Shown: one piece after another, positions 7,068-14,873 of the stretch
How the letters are laid out: every line of letters begins with the position of its first letter
Position numbering within the stretch: the first letter of the stretch is position 1
NCBI GenBank assembly: GCA_943325485.2
Contig: CALPPP020000011.1
Coordinates: 1-15,810 of the forward strand
Length of the DNA stretch: 15,810 nucleotides
From: Rickettsia typhi
GTDB taxonomy: Bacteria; Pseudomonadota; Gammaproteobacteria; Burkholderiales; Burkholderiaceae_C
Direction: 5' to 3'
Translations under genes and position numbers: made by a program
The notes under the pieces: model-generated
What the model was told of the DNA's origin: nothing
The model's input: only the letters and a program-made list of their open reading frames with translations
The model's database searches: none

Positions 7068-7232
7068 ATATGTTCGCTTGATGACAATGTTTCGCCTGTG
7101 ACAGCATTGGCCAAGCAACAAAACTTGCCTGACTACGGCGTGCTTGTCACCCAAGCGGAAAGTGGCGGTTTTACGGTGGTGGTGACCGCTCAAAGCCCAG
7201 GCGCCTTGTTCACCCAGTATGTTTGCAGATGA
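7068..7232 (+). pseudogene. Possible 3' remnant of a lost gene
   Basis: A 55-codon open stretch encodes a protein-like sequence (NLPDYGVLVTQAESGGF, then TVVVTAQSPGALF) with codon use like the neighbouring genes. It has no ATG start; the first in-frame candidate is GTG 7098, giving 44 residues, and TAA at 7065 closes it upstream. The stop TGA 7230-7232 lies inside a compact hairpin, as at a real gene end. It may be the tail of a truncated gene or a very small real gene; the product is not recognised. It overlaps the probable upstream region of the cupin-like gene. Confidence 0.35.
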
Positions 7233-7251
7233 CACAAGGTGTCATCAAATT
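7228..7251 (+). terminator. Perfect 8-bp hairpin with short T-run
   Basis: GATGACAC (7228-7235) and GTGTCATC (7239-7246) form a perfect stem around AAG, followed by AAATTTT. It could terminate the possible remnant on its left or serve as an operator for the phosphodiesterase gene whose start lies about 40 bases downstream. The near-palindromic form leaves both options open. Confidence 0.4.
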
Positions 7252-7287
7252 TTCATGCGGCGTTTTTAATATGTGAAATCTTTATCA

Positions 7288-8526
7288 ATGCCTATCCACA
7301 TGTTCAAGCACTTTGCAAAATTTTCAGTGACTGTTTTTTTATTGACCGCATTGGGCGCAACGGCTGAACAACAGGGTCCCATTCAAAATATTCAACTGGG
7401 ACCCAGGCCATTTTTCTTGGTGTCTCAAATGCAGGATTCGCCCTTGAAGCGAAAACTGCAAAGCTGTACCAAGGGACCTTTTAAGAAATCGGATTTTTCC
7501 ATTGGCCACCGCGGTGCGGCCTTGATGTTTCCCGAGCACACCGTGGAGTCCTATGAAGCCGCAGCTCGCATGGGTGCGGGTGTGATGGAGTGCGATGTCA
7601 CCTTCACCAAGGACAAAGAATTGGTGTGCAGACATGCGCAAAATGATTTGCACACCACGACCAATATTTTGCTCACCCCCTTGGCCTCGCAATGCACCAA
7701 GCCCTTTATACCCTTTGATCCCATCACCAACACACCCGCCAATGCGGAGTGCAGGTCCAGTGACATCACTTTGGCCGAATTCAAAACACTGCGCGGAAAA
7801 ATGGATGGCTTTAACCCCAAGGCCCGCACAGCACAAGAGTTTGTGGCTGGCACACCCGCTTGGCGAACAGATTTGTATTCAGGCCCGACCAGCGGCACGC
7901 TGTTGAGCCACAAGGAAAGCATTACGCTTTTCAAACGGCTGGGGGTAAAGATGACGCCAGAGTTGAAAGAAGCCTCTGTGCCCATGCCTTTCGAGGGCTT
8001 CACGCAGCAGCAATACGCCCAAAAAATGATCGATGAATACAAACAAGCTGACGTCAAACCCAGCCATGTGTTCCCCCAATCATTCAATGAGCAAGATATT
8101 TTGTATTGGATTGGAAACGAGCCAATGTTTGCCAAGCAAGCGGTTTTCCTCGATGCGGCAGAAACGGTCAAAGACTTGCCCTCCCTAGACAAGCTCAATG
8201 ACTACAAAAGAAAAGGTGTCAAGATTGTGGCGCCTCCGCTGTTCGCTTTGTTGACTTTAGAAGATGGAAAACTTGCCGCTTCTGCATATGCAAAAAATGC
8301 CAAAAAAGCTGGACTAGACATCATCACCTGGTCGCTTGAAAGATCGGGGGTCATGGCCTTGGACAAGGGTGGGTGGTATTACCAATCGGTTTCGGCTGGG
8401 ATACACCATGAAGGTGACATCCTTGAAGCTTTGCATGTTTTGAACAAAGACGTGGGTATTCGCGGCATCTTTTCAGACTGGCCAGCGACAACCACTTTCT
8501 ATGCCAACTGCATGGGGCTTAAGTGA
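7288..8526 (+). CDS. Secreted glycerophosphodiester phosphodiesterase (GDPD family)
   Basis: It hydrolyses glycerophosphodiesters from phospholipid head groups to glycerol-3-phosphate and an alcohol, presumably in the periplasm. Numbered from ATG 7288, a signal peptide spans about residues 5-26 (hydrophobic core [12 protein letters not shown], cleavage near ATA-EQQ). The catalytic core follows: GHRGAA (H74, R75), [19 protein letters not shown] (metal ligands E101 and D103) and [12 protein letters not shown] (H116). These are the general-acid/base His pair and metal-binding acids of the family. A Cys-containing insertion of about 90 residues lies between this block and the PELKEAS strand. The C-terminal FSDWPA is also family-typical. 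The length (412) matches larger periplasmic members rather than the short cytosolic UgpQ type. GTG 7273 and ATG 7300 are alternative starts; none has a good ribosome site. The stop overlaps the start of the next gene. Confidence 0.88.
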   Translation: MPIHMFKHFAKFSVTVFLLTALGATAEQQGPIQNIQLGPRPFFLVSQMQDSPLKRKLQSCTKGPFKKSDFSIGHRGAALMFPEHTVESYEAAARMGAGVMECDVTFTKDKELVCRHAQNDLHTTTNILLTPLASQCTKPFIPFDPITNTPANAECRSSDITLAEFKTLRGKMDGFNPKARTAQEFVAGTPAWRTDLYSGPTSGTLLSHKESITLFKRLGVKMTPELKEASVPMPFEGFTQQQYAQKMIDEYKQADVKPSHVFPQSFNEQDILYWIGNEPMFAKQAVFLDAAETVKDLPSLDKLNDYKRKGVKIVAPPLFALLTLEDGKLAASAYAKNAKKAGLDIITWSLERSGVMALDKGGWYYQSVSAGIHHEGDILEALHVLNKDVGIRGIFSDWPATTTFYANCMGLK

Positions 8527-8978
8527 AAACATTTTCAAAGCGCTTATCCCAACTTATTGTTATTTTTATTTCATTACTGATACCTGTCTCTCCCTTGTTG
8601 ATGTTCCTGCTGTTTTGGAAGAAGAAGTTCATTCTTGAGTACAGCAGCAGTGTGAAAAAAATGCGAATCCACTTGGAGGCAATATCCCAAGGTCCTGTTT
8701 TGCATTTTTTGGAAGATGTTTTTTTACGGAATAAAAATATTCCTGTTCAGATACAAGGCTCTTGTGTGCAGTGTGGCAATTGCTGTCTAGAAAAAAAGTG
8801 CTTCTTTCTAGAACCTGTAGGTAAAGATAAATTCCAATGCGGCATTTACGATTCAACTTGGCGTCGATTCTCCAACTGCAATTCCTACCCACTCCATGCA
8901 GAAGATATAGAGCGGTACAACTGCCCTAGTTTTTCTGTGGTTCCTGTGCGGGTGAAAATTCAAATAGAGACCAACTGA
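8523..8978 (+). CDS. Membrane-anchored YkgJ-like cysteine-cluster protein
   Basis: A 151-residue protein. Residues 8-32 form one transmembrane helix followed by K-K-K. The C-terminal domain has CVQCGNCC (C81, C84, C87, C88), then C93, C106, C119 and C134, with a Y-P-L-H segment. This is the CxxCxxCC pattern of the YkgJ family, thought to bind Zn or an Fe-S cluster; the molecular function is not established. It starts at GTG 8523 inside the stop of the phosphodiesterase gene (GTGA overlap), so the pair is translationally coupled. The DNA is clearly more AT-rich than its neighbours, which suggests a different origin. Its last 19 bases overlap the 3' end of urtE on the other strand. Confidence 0.75.
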   Translation: MKTFSKRLSQLIVIFISLLIPVSPLLMFLLFWKKKFILEYSSSVKKMRIHLEAISQGPVLHFLEDVFLRNKNIPVQIQGSCVQCGNCCLEKKCFFLEPVGKDKFQCGIYDSTWRRFSNCNSYPLHAEDIERYNCPSFSVVPVRVKIQIETN

Positions 8979-9652
8979 CGAATCCCTTTTGACTGCATCT
9001 CGCTACCTGGCCCTTGGGCAATGACTTCACCACGCTCCATGACAAGGTAGTGGTCGGCCAATTCCTCTGCAAAATCGTAGTACTGCTCGCACAACAGAAT
9101 TGCCATATCGCCTCGCTTGGCCAGTTGTTGGATGACGCGGCCAATGTCTTTGATGATGCTGGGCTGAATCCCCTCGGTAGGCTCGTCCAACACCAAGAGT
9201 TGAGGCTTGCCCGCCAGCGCTCGGGCAATGGCCAACTGCTGTTGCTGTCCTCCTGACAGGTCCCCACCTCGGCGATGCCGCATTTGGTCCAAGATGGGAA
9301 ACATCTCGAACAACTCCGTGGGTATGGGTGTGCCGGCTTTTTGTGTGGCCAAGCCCATGCGCAAATTGTCTTCCACGGTTAAACGGTTGAAAATTTCGCG
9401 TCCCTGAGGCACGTAACCAATGCCAGCTCTTGCTCTTTCATAAGGGGTTGCTTGGGTGATCAACTGGCCATTGAAGGAGATGCTGCCTTCACGCAAAGGC
9501 ACCAAGCCCATCAGGGCTTTGAGCAAGGTGGTTTTTCCCACGCCATTGCGTCCGAGCAAAACAGTGACCTGTCCAGCATGGGTCTGCAAACTGACATTGC
9601 GCAAAATATGCGAGCCGCCATAGTACTGATGGATGTTTTGTACATTCAACAT
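8960..9652 (-). CDS. urtE: Urea ABC transporter ATP-binding subunit UrtE
   Basis: A 230-residue ABC ATPase that pairs with UrtD to energise urea uptake through UrtB/UrtC. It has Walker A GRNGVGKT (34-41), Q-loop YVPQG (80-84), signature LSGGQQ (132-137) and Walker B LLVLDEP (152-158), followed by T-E-G-I-Q-P-S-I-I-K-D-I as in UrtE/LivF proteins. The sequence closely follows the UrtE form (MLNVQNIHQYYGGSHIL at the N-terminus). It is the last gene of the urt operon, starting 3 bases after the urtD stop. Its 3' end overlaps a convergent gene by 19 bp, and no terminator is visible in the overlap. Confidence 0.96.
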   Translation of the reverse strand: MLNVQNIHQYYGGSHILRNVSLQTHAGQVTVLLGRNGVGKTTLLKALMGLVPLREGSISFNGQLITQATPYERARAGIGYVPQGREIFNRLTVEDNLRMGLATQKAGTPIPTELFEMFPILDQMRHRRGGDLSGGQQQQLAIARALAGKPQLLVLDEPTEGIQPSIIKDIGRVIQQLAKRGDMAILLCEQYYDFAEELADHYLVMERGEVIAQGPGSEMQSKGIRQLVSI

Positions 9653-9655
9653 GGC

Positions 9656-10528
9656 TTAGCGTCCCAAATACACATCAATCACACGTTCATCGGCTTGCAC
9701 TTGTTCAAAGCTGCCTTGGGCCAATACAGAGCCGTCGCAAAGCACGGTCACAATGTCTGAAATTTTTTGAATAAAACCCATATCGTGTTCGACCACCATC
9801 AAGGAGTGTTTCCCCTTCAAAGACAAGAACAGCTCTGCAGTACGTTCGGTTTCTTGGTCTGTCATGCCGGCCACCGGTTCATCGAGCAAAAGCAGTTTGG
9901 GGTCTTGCATCAGCAACATGCCAATCTCTAGCCATTGTTTTTGGCCATGGCTGAGCAAGCCTGCCATTCGTCCTACGTCATCAGTTAAGCGAATGGTTTC
10001 CAAGACTTCACACAGCCGGTCTTGTTGCACCCCGTTCAAACGAAACACCATGGAAGCAGTTACATTTTTAGCAGTTGCCAGCGCAAGTTCTAAGTTTTCC
10101 CACACACTTAAATGTTCAAACACGGTAGGTTTTTGGAATTTACGTCCAATACCCAGTTGCGCAATCTCGGGCTCGTTGTGGCGAAGCAAATCAATGGTGC
10201 TGCCAAAAAACACCTGTCCACTGTCGGGTCGGGTTTTGCCGGTGATGATGTCCATCATGGTGGTTTTGCCTGCGCCATTGGGGCCAATGATGCAGCGCAG
10301 CTCGCCAGGCGCAATGTCCAAGGACAAATTGTTGATGGCCTTAAAGCCATCAAAGCTCACGTTCACATCTTCCAGATACAAAATGCGACCGTGGGTCAGG
10401 TCCAGTTCACCTGCTTGCAACACATGGCCATAGCTGGCCTCTCTGTCGCCCGATGATGACTGTTGAAGCCGTCTGAACTGATGCGCTTGCAGTCGCTTGC
10501 TGCCTTCATCAAATAAATCGGGTGTCAC
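9656..10528 (-). CDS. urtD: Urea ABC transporter ATP-binding subunit UrtD
   Basis: A 290-residue ABC ATPase. Walker A GPNGAGKTT is at 82-90, the signature LSHGQ at 192-196 (the SHGQ form common in UrtD/LivG), and Walker B LLLLDEP at 212-218. About 45 polar residues precede the ATPase core (ILYLEDVNVSF), longer than in LivG. The start is set at GTG 10528: it overlaps the urtC stop in GTGA and has AAGGAG 8 bases upstream. The frame stays open 47 codons further, to 10669, but that part lies inside urtC and does not resemble an ATPase. It works with UrtE on the cytoplasmic face. Confidence 0.95.
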   Translation of the reverse strand: MTPDLFDEGSKRLQAHQFRRLQQSSSGDREASYGHVLQAGELDLTHGRILYLEDVNVSFDGFKAINNLSLDIAPGELRCIIGPNGAGKTTMMDIITGKTRPDSGQVFFGSTIDLLRHNEPEIAQLGIGRKFQKPTVFEHLSVWENLELALATAKNVTASMVFRLNGVQQDRLCEVLETIRLTDDVGRMAGLLSHGQKQWLEIGMLLMQDPKLLLLDEPVAGMTDQETERTAELFLSLKGKHSLMVVEHDMGFIQKISDIVTVLCDGSVLAQGSFEQVQADERVIDVYLGR

Positions 10529-11646
10529 GACGAGGCTCCTTTGGCTTGCAAAGCCAAACGCGCTTTGTTCCATAAACCCACCACACCCTGCGGCATGAAC
10601 AAAGTCACGGCAATGAACAAGGCACCCAATACATACAACCAAAACTCGGGCGCCACCATGGTCAACCAACTTTTAGCACCATTCACCATGAAGGCGCCGA
10701 CGATAGGTCCGAGCAAACTGCCCCTGCCCCCCACCGCCGCCCACACGGCGATCTCAATGGAGTTAGCGGGACTCATTTCGCTGGGGTTGATGATGCCGAC
10801 CTGCGGCACATACAAAGCACCCGCCACACCGCACATGACAGCAGAAATTACCCAAATGCTGAGCTTGTAGGGCAAGGGTGAGTAACCGCAAAACATCACA
10901 CGGCTTTCGGCGTCTCTGATGGCTTGCAAAACGCGGCCAAATTTACTCAACACCAACCAACGGGCCATCAAAAAGAAACCAAGCAACGCTGCTGCCGTCA
11001 TGACAAACAGCAGCATTCGCATATTCGGCGTGGCAATGGTCATGCCCAAAATGCGCTTGAAGTCGGTAAAACCGTTGTTGCCACCAAAACCCGTTTCATT
11101 GCGGAAAAACAGCAACATGAACGCAAACGTCATGGCCTGGGTGATGATGGAGAAATACACGCCCTTGATACGCGAGCGAAATGCAAAGTAGCCAAAGACA
11201 GCGGCCAGCAGGCCAGGGGCTAACACCACCAACAGCAGCGTCGCAATGAAGCTGTCACTGAAATACCAATGCCAAGGCAAAGACTTCCAATTTAAAAACA
11301 CCATGAAGTCGGGAAGCTCAGATTTGTAATTGCCATCCAAGCCAATTTGACGCATCAGGTACATGCCCATGGCATAGCCACCCAAGGCAAAAAACAAACC
11401 ATGACCCAAGGACAAAATACCTGTGTAGCCCCAAATCAAATCCATGGCCAAGGCGCAGATGGCGAAGCACATGATCTTGCCAACCAAAGACACCAGAAAA
11501 TCGCTCATATGCAATGGATGACCTTCTGGAACATACAAATTCAGCACGGGAGTTACCACCCCCAAAAACAGCACAAAACCCAAGAATGCAAGCCATCCCA
11601 TAGGGCTGAGCAATGCAGCTTTGGAGGGTATTTGGATGGTGCTCAT
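10525..11646 (-). CDS. urtC: Urea ABC transporter permease UrtC
   Basis: A 373-residue inner-membrane permease of the branched-chain amino acid (LivM) type, with about ten hydrophobic helices. Recognisable segments are the GYTGILSLGHGLFFALGGYA loop, FRNETGFGGNNGF, SRVMFCGYSPLPYKL and GGRGSLLGPIVGAF. These are characteristic of UrtC. It forms the transmembrane pathway with UrtB. Start ATG 11646 lies one base after the urtB stop and has GGAGG 6 bases upstream; the upstream in-frame GTG at 11661 lies inside urtB and is rejected. The gene overlaps urtD by 4 bp. Confidence 0.95.
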   Translation of the reverse strand: MSTIQIPSKAALLSPMGWLAFLGFVLFLGVVTPVLNLYVPEGHPLHMSDFLVSLVGKIMCFAICALAMDLIWGYTGILSLGHGLFFALGGYAMGMYLMRQIGLDGNYKSELPDFMVFLNWKSLPWHWYFSDSFIATLLLVVLAPGLLAAVFGYFAFRSRIKGVYFSIITQAMTFAFMLLFFRNETGFGGNNGFTDFKRILGMTIATPNMRMLLFVMTAAALLGFFLMARWLVLSKFGRVLQAIRDAESRVMFCGYSPLPYKLSIWVISAVMCGVAGALYVPQVGIINPSEMSPANSIEIAVWAAVGGRGSLLGPIVGAFMVNGAKSWLTMVAPEFWLYVLGALFIAVTLFMPQGVVGLWNKARLALQAKGASS

Positions 11647-11647
11647 C

Positions 11648-13234
11648 TCAGGCCTCCGCACTTCTGCCCTTCATCGCAAACAAACCTTGGGGTCGTTTTT
11701 GAATGAAGACAATGATGAACACCAAGACCGCAATCTTGGCAAGTACAGCGCCAGTCCAACCCTCTAAGAATTTATTGAGCACACCCAAGCCCAGTGCAGC
11801 GTAGACCGTGCCTGCCAACTGCCCCACACCGCCCAACACAACCACCATGAAGGCGTCCACGATATAGCCTTGGCCCAGGTCGGGACCGACGTTGCCGATT
11901 TGGCTCAAGGCACATCCTGCTAAACCTGCAATACCAGAACCCAGCGCAAACGCATAGGTGTCAATACGCGCGGTGTTCACGCCCATGCAAGATGCGATAG
12001 AGCGGTTTTGCGTGACGCCTCGCACAAACAAACCCAAACGGGTTTGGCTGATCAGCAAAGCCATGCCCAGCAAAACAGCAAGGGCAAACAACACGATCAG
12101 TATGCGGTTCCATGGAAGGCTTAGGTTGGACAGCACTTGTATGCCGCCACTCATCCAGCTTGGGTTTTCAACCGCCACGTTTTGTGCGCCAAATATGGAG
12201 CGAACCGCCTGCATCAATATCAAGCTGATGCCCCACGTGGCAAGCAGTGTCTCCAAAGGACGCCCATACAAAAACCGCAGCACACTGCGTTCAAGCACTG
12301 CGCCCACAGCAGCAGCGGTTAAAAACGCCATGGGCAGCGCTGCCAATAAATACCAGTCAAATGCGTTGGGCAAGTATTGGCGAAACATGACTTGCACCAC
12401 ATAAGTGGCATAAGCACCCACCATCATCAATTCACCGTGCGCCATGTTGATGACGCCCATCAAACCATAGGTGATGGCCAAACCCAGCGCCACCAACAAC
12501 AAAATAGAGCCCAAGCTGATGCCGGTGAAGACCACGCCCAAGCGTTCTCCCCAGGCCAACGCAGCTTTGATGGTGGCGAGTGAGGTATTGATTTGGACTT
12601 TGACTTTGGGATCAGTTTCTACGCTCAGTTGTTGGTTCAATAACAACTGCGCTTCAGGGCTTTTCGCTTCACCCAATATTTGTGCAGCTTGTAAACGCTC
12701 TACGGGGTCAGCCACGCTGATGGCCATGGCAGCCTTGGCTAGCATCAATGCATTTTTCACTTGCTCGTTGGCTTCGGCTTGCAAAGCCTTGTTGATCAAA
12801 GGCAACTTAGCCGCGTCGGGTTCCTTGGCAAGCGCCATGGCAGCTTGTAAGCGGACTTTGTCATCTGGATTGAGCAGCTTCAGTGCAGCCAGGGCCGCGT
12901 CAATTTCACCACGCATGCGGTTGTTACTGATCACATCTTCAGCATTGGAGGGCATTGGAATTTCAGCAGCAGTCACGGGATCAAAGGCCTTGCCATCGCG
13001 CAGGACCAACACTTGTTTTCCTGCGACTTTGACAGCGTCTTCTGCCAGTGCTTGCAAGAAAACAGCAGTGGCAGCATCCGCCTCTTGCAATGCTTGATTC
13101 AGTACTTCTAAACGGTTGTCGGTTTCACCTTGCACCATGCCGATAGCTTGGGTGTTGGTCAGTGCTTGAGCTAAAGACAAACTCAAACAGCTGCATAAAA
13201 AGACAAAGCTCAACCTGATGCGGATGGTCCACAT
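11648..13234 (-). CDS. urtB: Urea ABC transporter permease UrtB with periplasmic N-terminal extension
   Basis: A 528-residue permease. Residues 1-24 are a signal peptide (hydrophobic core SFVFLCSCLSLSLA). Residues about 25-220 form an Ala/Leu-rich helical periplasmic region with repeated helix pairs of HEAT-like character (LLNPDDKVRLQAAMALAKEP; VERLQAAQILGEAKSPEAQL). From about 230 the LivH-type permease starts: YGLMGVINMAHGELMMVGAYA, then GRPLETLLATWGISLILMQ and GGVGQLAGTVYAALGLG. The long N-terminal extension is usual for proteobacterial UrtB and absent from LivH. The start is ATG 13234 with a GAGAG ribosome site. An 89-bp gap with a strong hairpin separates it from urtA. Confidence 0.95.
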   Translation of the reverse strand: MWTIRIRLSFVFLCSCLSLSLAQALTNTQAIGMVQGETDNRLEVLNQALQEADAATAVFLQALAEDAVKVAGKQVLVLRDGKAFDPVTAAEIPMPSNAEDVISNNRMRGEIDAALAALKLLNPDDKVRLQAAMALAKEPDAAKLPLINKALQAEANEQVKNALMLAKAAMAISVADPVERLQAAQILGEAKSPEAQLLLNQQLSVETDPKVKVQINTSLATIKAALAWGERLGVVFTGISLGSILLLVALGLAITYGLMGVINMAHGELMMVGAYATYVVQVMFRQYLPNAFDWYLLAALPMAFLTAAAVGAVLERSVLRFLYGRPLETLLATWGISLILMQAVRSIFGAQNVAVENPSWMSGGIQVLSNLSLPWNRILIVLFALAVLLGMALLISQTRLGLFVRGVTQNRSIASCMGVNTARIDTYAFALGSGIAGLAGCALSQIGNVGPDLGQGYIVDAFMVVVLGGVGQLAGTVYAALGLGVLNKFLEGWTGAVLAKIAVLVFIIVFIQKRPQGLFAMKGRSAEA

Positions 13235-13280
13235 GCGACAACTCTCGGGAAAGGGGGATGGTGAGAAAAGAATTTAAATG

Positions 13281-13308
13281 GTCAGTGGCGCCTCACCGCG
13301 CCACTGAC
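13281..13308 (-). terminator. Perfect 11-bp hairpin between urtA and urtB
   Basis: GTCAGTGGCGC (13281-13291) and GCGCCACTGAC (13298-13308) pair perfectly around six bases. On the minus strand it comes right after the urtA stop and is followed by CATTTAAATTCTTTTCTC, a broken T-run. Such hairpins between a binding-protein gene and its permease genes commonly raise binding-protein yield, through partial termination or 3'-end protection of the mRNA. No separate promoter for urtB was recognised in the gap. Confidence 0.75.
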
Positions 13309-13323
13309 TTCACTCAAGGAGGT

Positions 13324-14595
13324 TTACTTCTTGGCAGGTTCGTCAGGCTTGACGTCGTTGCCAGGAATGAAGGGGCTCCAAGGCTTGGCTTTCACAGGAC
13401 CGGGTGTTTTCCAGACCACATTGAATTGACCGTCGGCCTTGATCTCACCAATGAACACGGATTTGTGCAAGTGGTGGTTTTTCTCGTCCATCTTGGAAGT
13501 GATACCGCTTGGGGCTGTGAAGGTTTGACCTGCCATGGCGGCGATCACTTTATCGACGTCTGTGGACTTGGCTTTTTCAACCGCTTGTTTCCACATATTG
13601 ATGCCGATGTAAGTAGCTTCCATGGGATCGTTGGTCAAAGGCTTGTCTTTGTGACCGGCAATGCCTTTGGCCTTGGCGTAGCTTGCCCATTTTTTGATGA
13701 AGGCATCGTTGGTGGGGTTCTTGATGGATTGGAAGTAGTTCCATGCTGCCAAGTGACCAACCAAGGGTTTGGTGTCAACGCCACGCAGCTCTTCTTCACC
13801 GACAGAGAAGGCCACCACAGGAACGTCTTTGGCTTTCAAACCCGCATTGCCCAGTTCTTTGTAGAAAGGCACATTGGAGTCACCGTTGATGGTAGACACC
13901 ACAGCAGTTTTACCGCCAGCTGAGAATTTCTTGATGTCAGCCACGATGGTTTGGTAATCCGAATGTCCAAACGGTGTGTATTTTTCGTCGATGTCAGACT
14001 CTTTCACGCCTTTGCTGATCAGGTAGGCGCGGAGAATTTTGTTGGTGGTGCGGGGGTACACATAGTCGGTACCGAGCAAAACCCAACGCTTGGCAGAGCC
14101 ACCGTCTTTGCTCATCAAATAGTCGACAGCTGGGATGGCTTGTTGGTTAGGCGCAGCGCCTGTGTAGAACACGTTTTTGGACAGCTCTTCACCCTCGTAC
14201 TGCACGGGGTAGAACAACAGGCCGTTCATTTCTTCAACCACAGGCAACACGGATTTGCGTGACACCGAAGTCCAGCAACCGAAGATAACGGCCACTTTGT
14301 CTTGACCCAGCAACTGCTTGGTTTTCTCAGCAAACAAAGGCCAGTTAGATGCGGGATCGACCACCACGGGTTCGAGTTTTTTGCCCAGCACGCCACCCTT
14401 GGCATTGATTTCATCAATGGCCATCAACACAGTGTCTTTCAACACAGTTTCAGAAATAGCCATGGTGCCAGAGAGGCTGTGCAAGACGCCCACTTTGATG
14501 GTGTCTGCAGCGTGTGCAATAGAAAGTGTCAGAGATCCGCTGACCAAAGCAGCAGCAGCGGCCAAGGTTTTGAGATGGTTGCGACGGTTAAGCAT
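13324..14595 (-). CDS. urtA: Urea ABC transporter substrate-binding protein UrtA
   Basis: A 423-residue periplasmic urea-binding protein. The signal peptide is MLNRRNHLKTLAAAAALVSG and onward, with cleavage near AHA-ADTIK at about residue 29. The mature protein carries UrtA hallmarks: KVGVLHSLSGTMAISE, IFGCWTSVSRKSVLPV, LLFYPVQYEGEE, FYTGAAPNQQ, STINGDSNVPFYKEL and FQSIKNPTN. These match the amide/urea-binding branch of periplasmic binding fold type I. Start ATG 14595 is chosen because it begins the signal peptide and has GGAG 8 bases upstream; the open frame running to 14778 reads through the promoter. It is the first gene of urtABCDE, preceded by a sigma-54-type promoter. Confidence 0.97.
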   Translation of the reverse strand: MLNRRNHLKTLAAAAALVSGSLTLSIAHAADTIKVGVLHSLSGTMAISETVLKDTVLMAIDEINAKGGVLGKKLEPVVVDPASNWPLFAEKTKQLLGQDKVAVIFGCWTSVSRKSVLPVVEEMNGLLFYPVQYEGEELSKNVFYTGAAPNQQAIPAVDYLMSKDGGSAKRWVLLGTDYVYPRTTNKILRAYLISKGVKESDIDEKYTPFGHSDYQTIVADIKKFSAGGKTAVVSTINGDSNVPFYKELGNAGLKAKDVPVVAFSVGEEELRGVDTKPLVGHLAAWNYFQSIKNPTNDAFIKKWASYAKAKGIAGHKDKPLTNDPMEATYIGINMWKQAVEKAKSTDVDKVIAAMAGQTFTAPSGITSKMDEKNHHLHKSVFIGEIKADGQFNVVWKTPGPVKAKPWSPFIPGNDVKPDEPAKK

Positions 14596-14660
14596 GAGAG
14601 TAACTCCAAGTCGTTCGAGGTTGAAAAGAAACGCGCCTTGTGGGCTACGCTTGAAGTACA

Positions 14661-14678
14661 TCGCAAGCCTTGTGCCAA
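14661..14678 (-). promoter_or_regulatory. Sigma-54 promoter for urtABCDE
   Basis: The minus strand reads TTGGCACAAGGCTTGCGA, an exact match to the sigma-54 core TGGCAC-N5-TTGC. The -24 GG (14676-14675) and -12 GC (14664-14663) are spaced by exactly 10 bases. Transcription would start near 14652, about 57 bases before urtA. Sigma-54 promoters need an enhancer-binding activator, here probably NtrC. Confidence 0.8.
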
Positions 14679-14770
14679 CCATGTCGGGGCATAAAAGGCG
14701 CGGGTTTTCACTGTTCTTCACCAGTTTAGTGAGGGAATTGCACCAAAATAGATTTGCCTTGCCTGCTTTG

Positions 14771-14787
14771 GGCACCATTTAGATGCA
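14771..14787. promoter_or_regulatory. Candidate NtrC-binding dyad between the divergent promoters
   Basis: GGCACCATTTAGATGCA matches the enteric NtrC dyad TGCACCA-WWW-TGGTGCA at 14 of 17 positions by hand alignment. It lies about 120-135 bases upstream of the predicted urtA start point, a usual enhancer distance, and 30 bases upstream of the -24 box for ureA. A weaker half-site, TGCACCAAAAT, starts at 14739. Confidence 0.5.
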
Positions 14788-14815
14788 AAGTTTGGATGCA
14801 CAGCAACATACTTCA

Positions 14816-14831
14816 AGGCACGACACTTGCA
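14816..14831 (+). promoter_or_regulatory. Sigma-54 promoter for the ureA operon
   Basis: AGGCACGACACTTGCA agrees with the sigma-54 consensus TGGCACG-N4-TTGCA except the first base. GG (14817-14818) and GC (14829-14830) are exactly 10 bases apart. A start near 14842 would leave a leader of about 30 bases before ureA. Confidence 0.75.
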
Positions 14832-14873
14832 TGACAATGCAGGCATTCATTCCGCTTTCACTGACAGGTCAAC

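Noticed and set aside
9864-10456. Plus-strand open frames antisense to urtD
   Set aside because: They are explained by the codon structure of urtD on the other strand, which has clear ATPase motifs.
10529-10669. 47-codon N-terminal extension of urtD
   Set aside because: It lies wholly inside urtC, does not resemble ABC ATPases, and GTG 10528 has AAGGAG plus the usual GTGA overlap.
12471-13097. Plus-strand 208-codon frame antisense to the urtB N-terminal region
   Set aside because: The Ala/Ser-rich translation mirrors the Ala/Leu-rich HEAT-like region of UrtB; no start signal or recognisable domain.
13258-14694. Long plus-strand open frames antisense to urtA
   Set aside because: They are shadows of the urtA codons, with no family resemblance or ribosome sites.
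14596-14778. N-terminal extension of urtA
   Set aside because: It would precede a complete signal peptide and reads through the sigma-54 promoter; ATG 14595 has a ribosome site.
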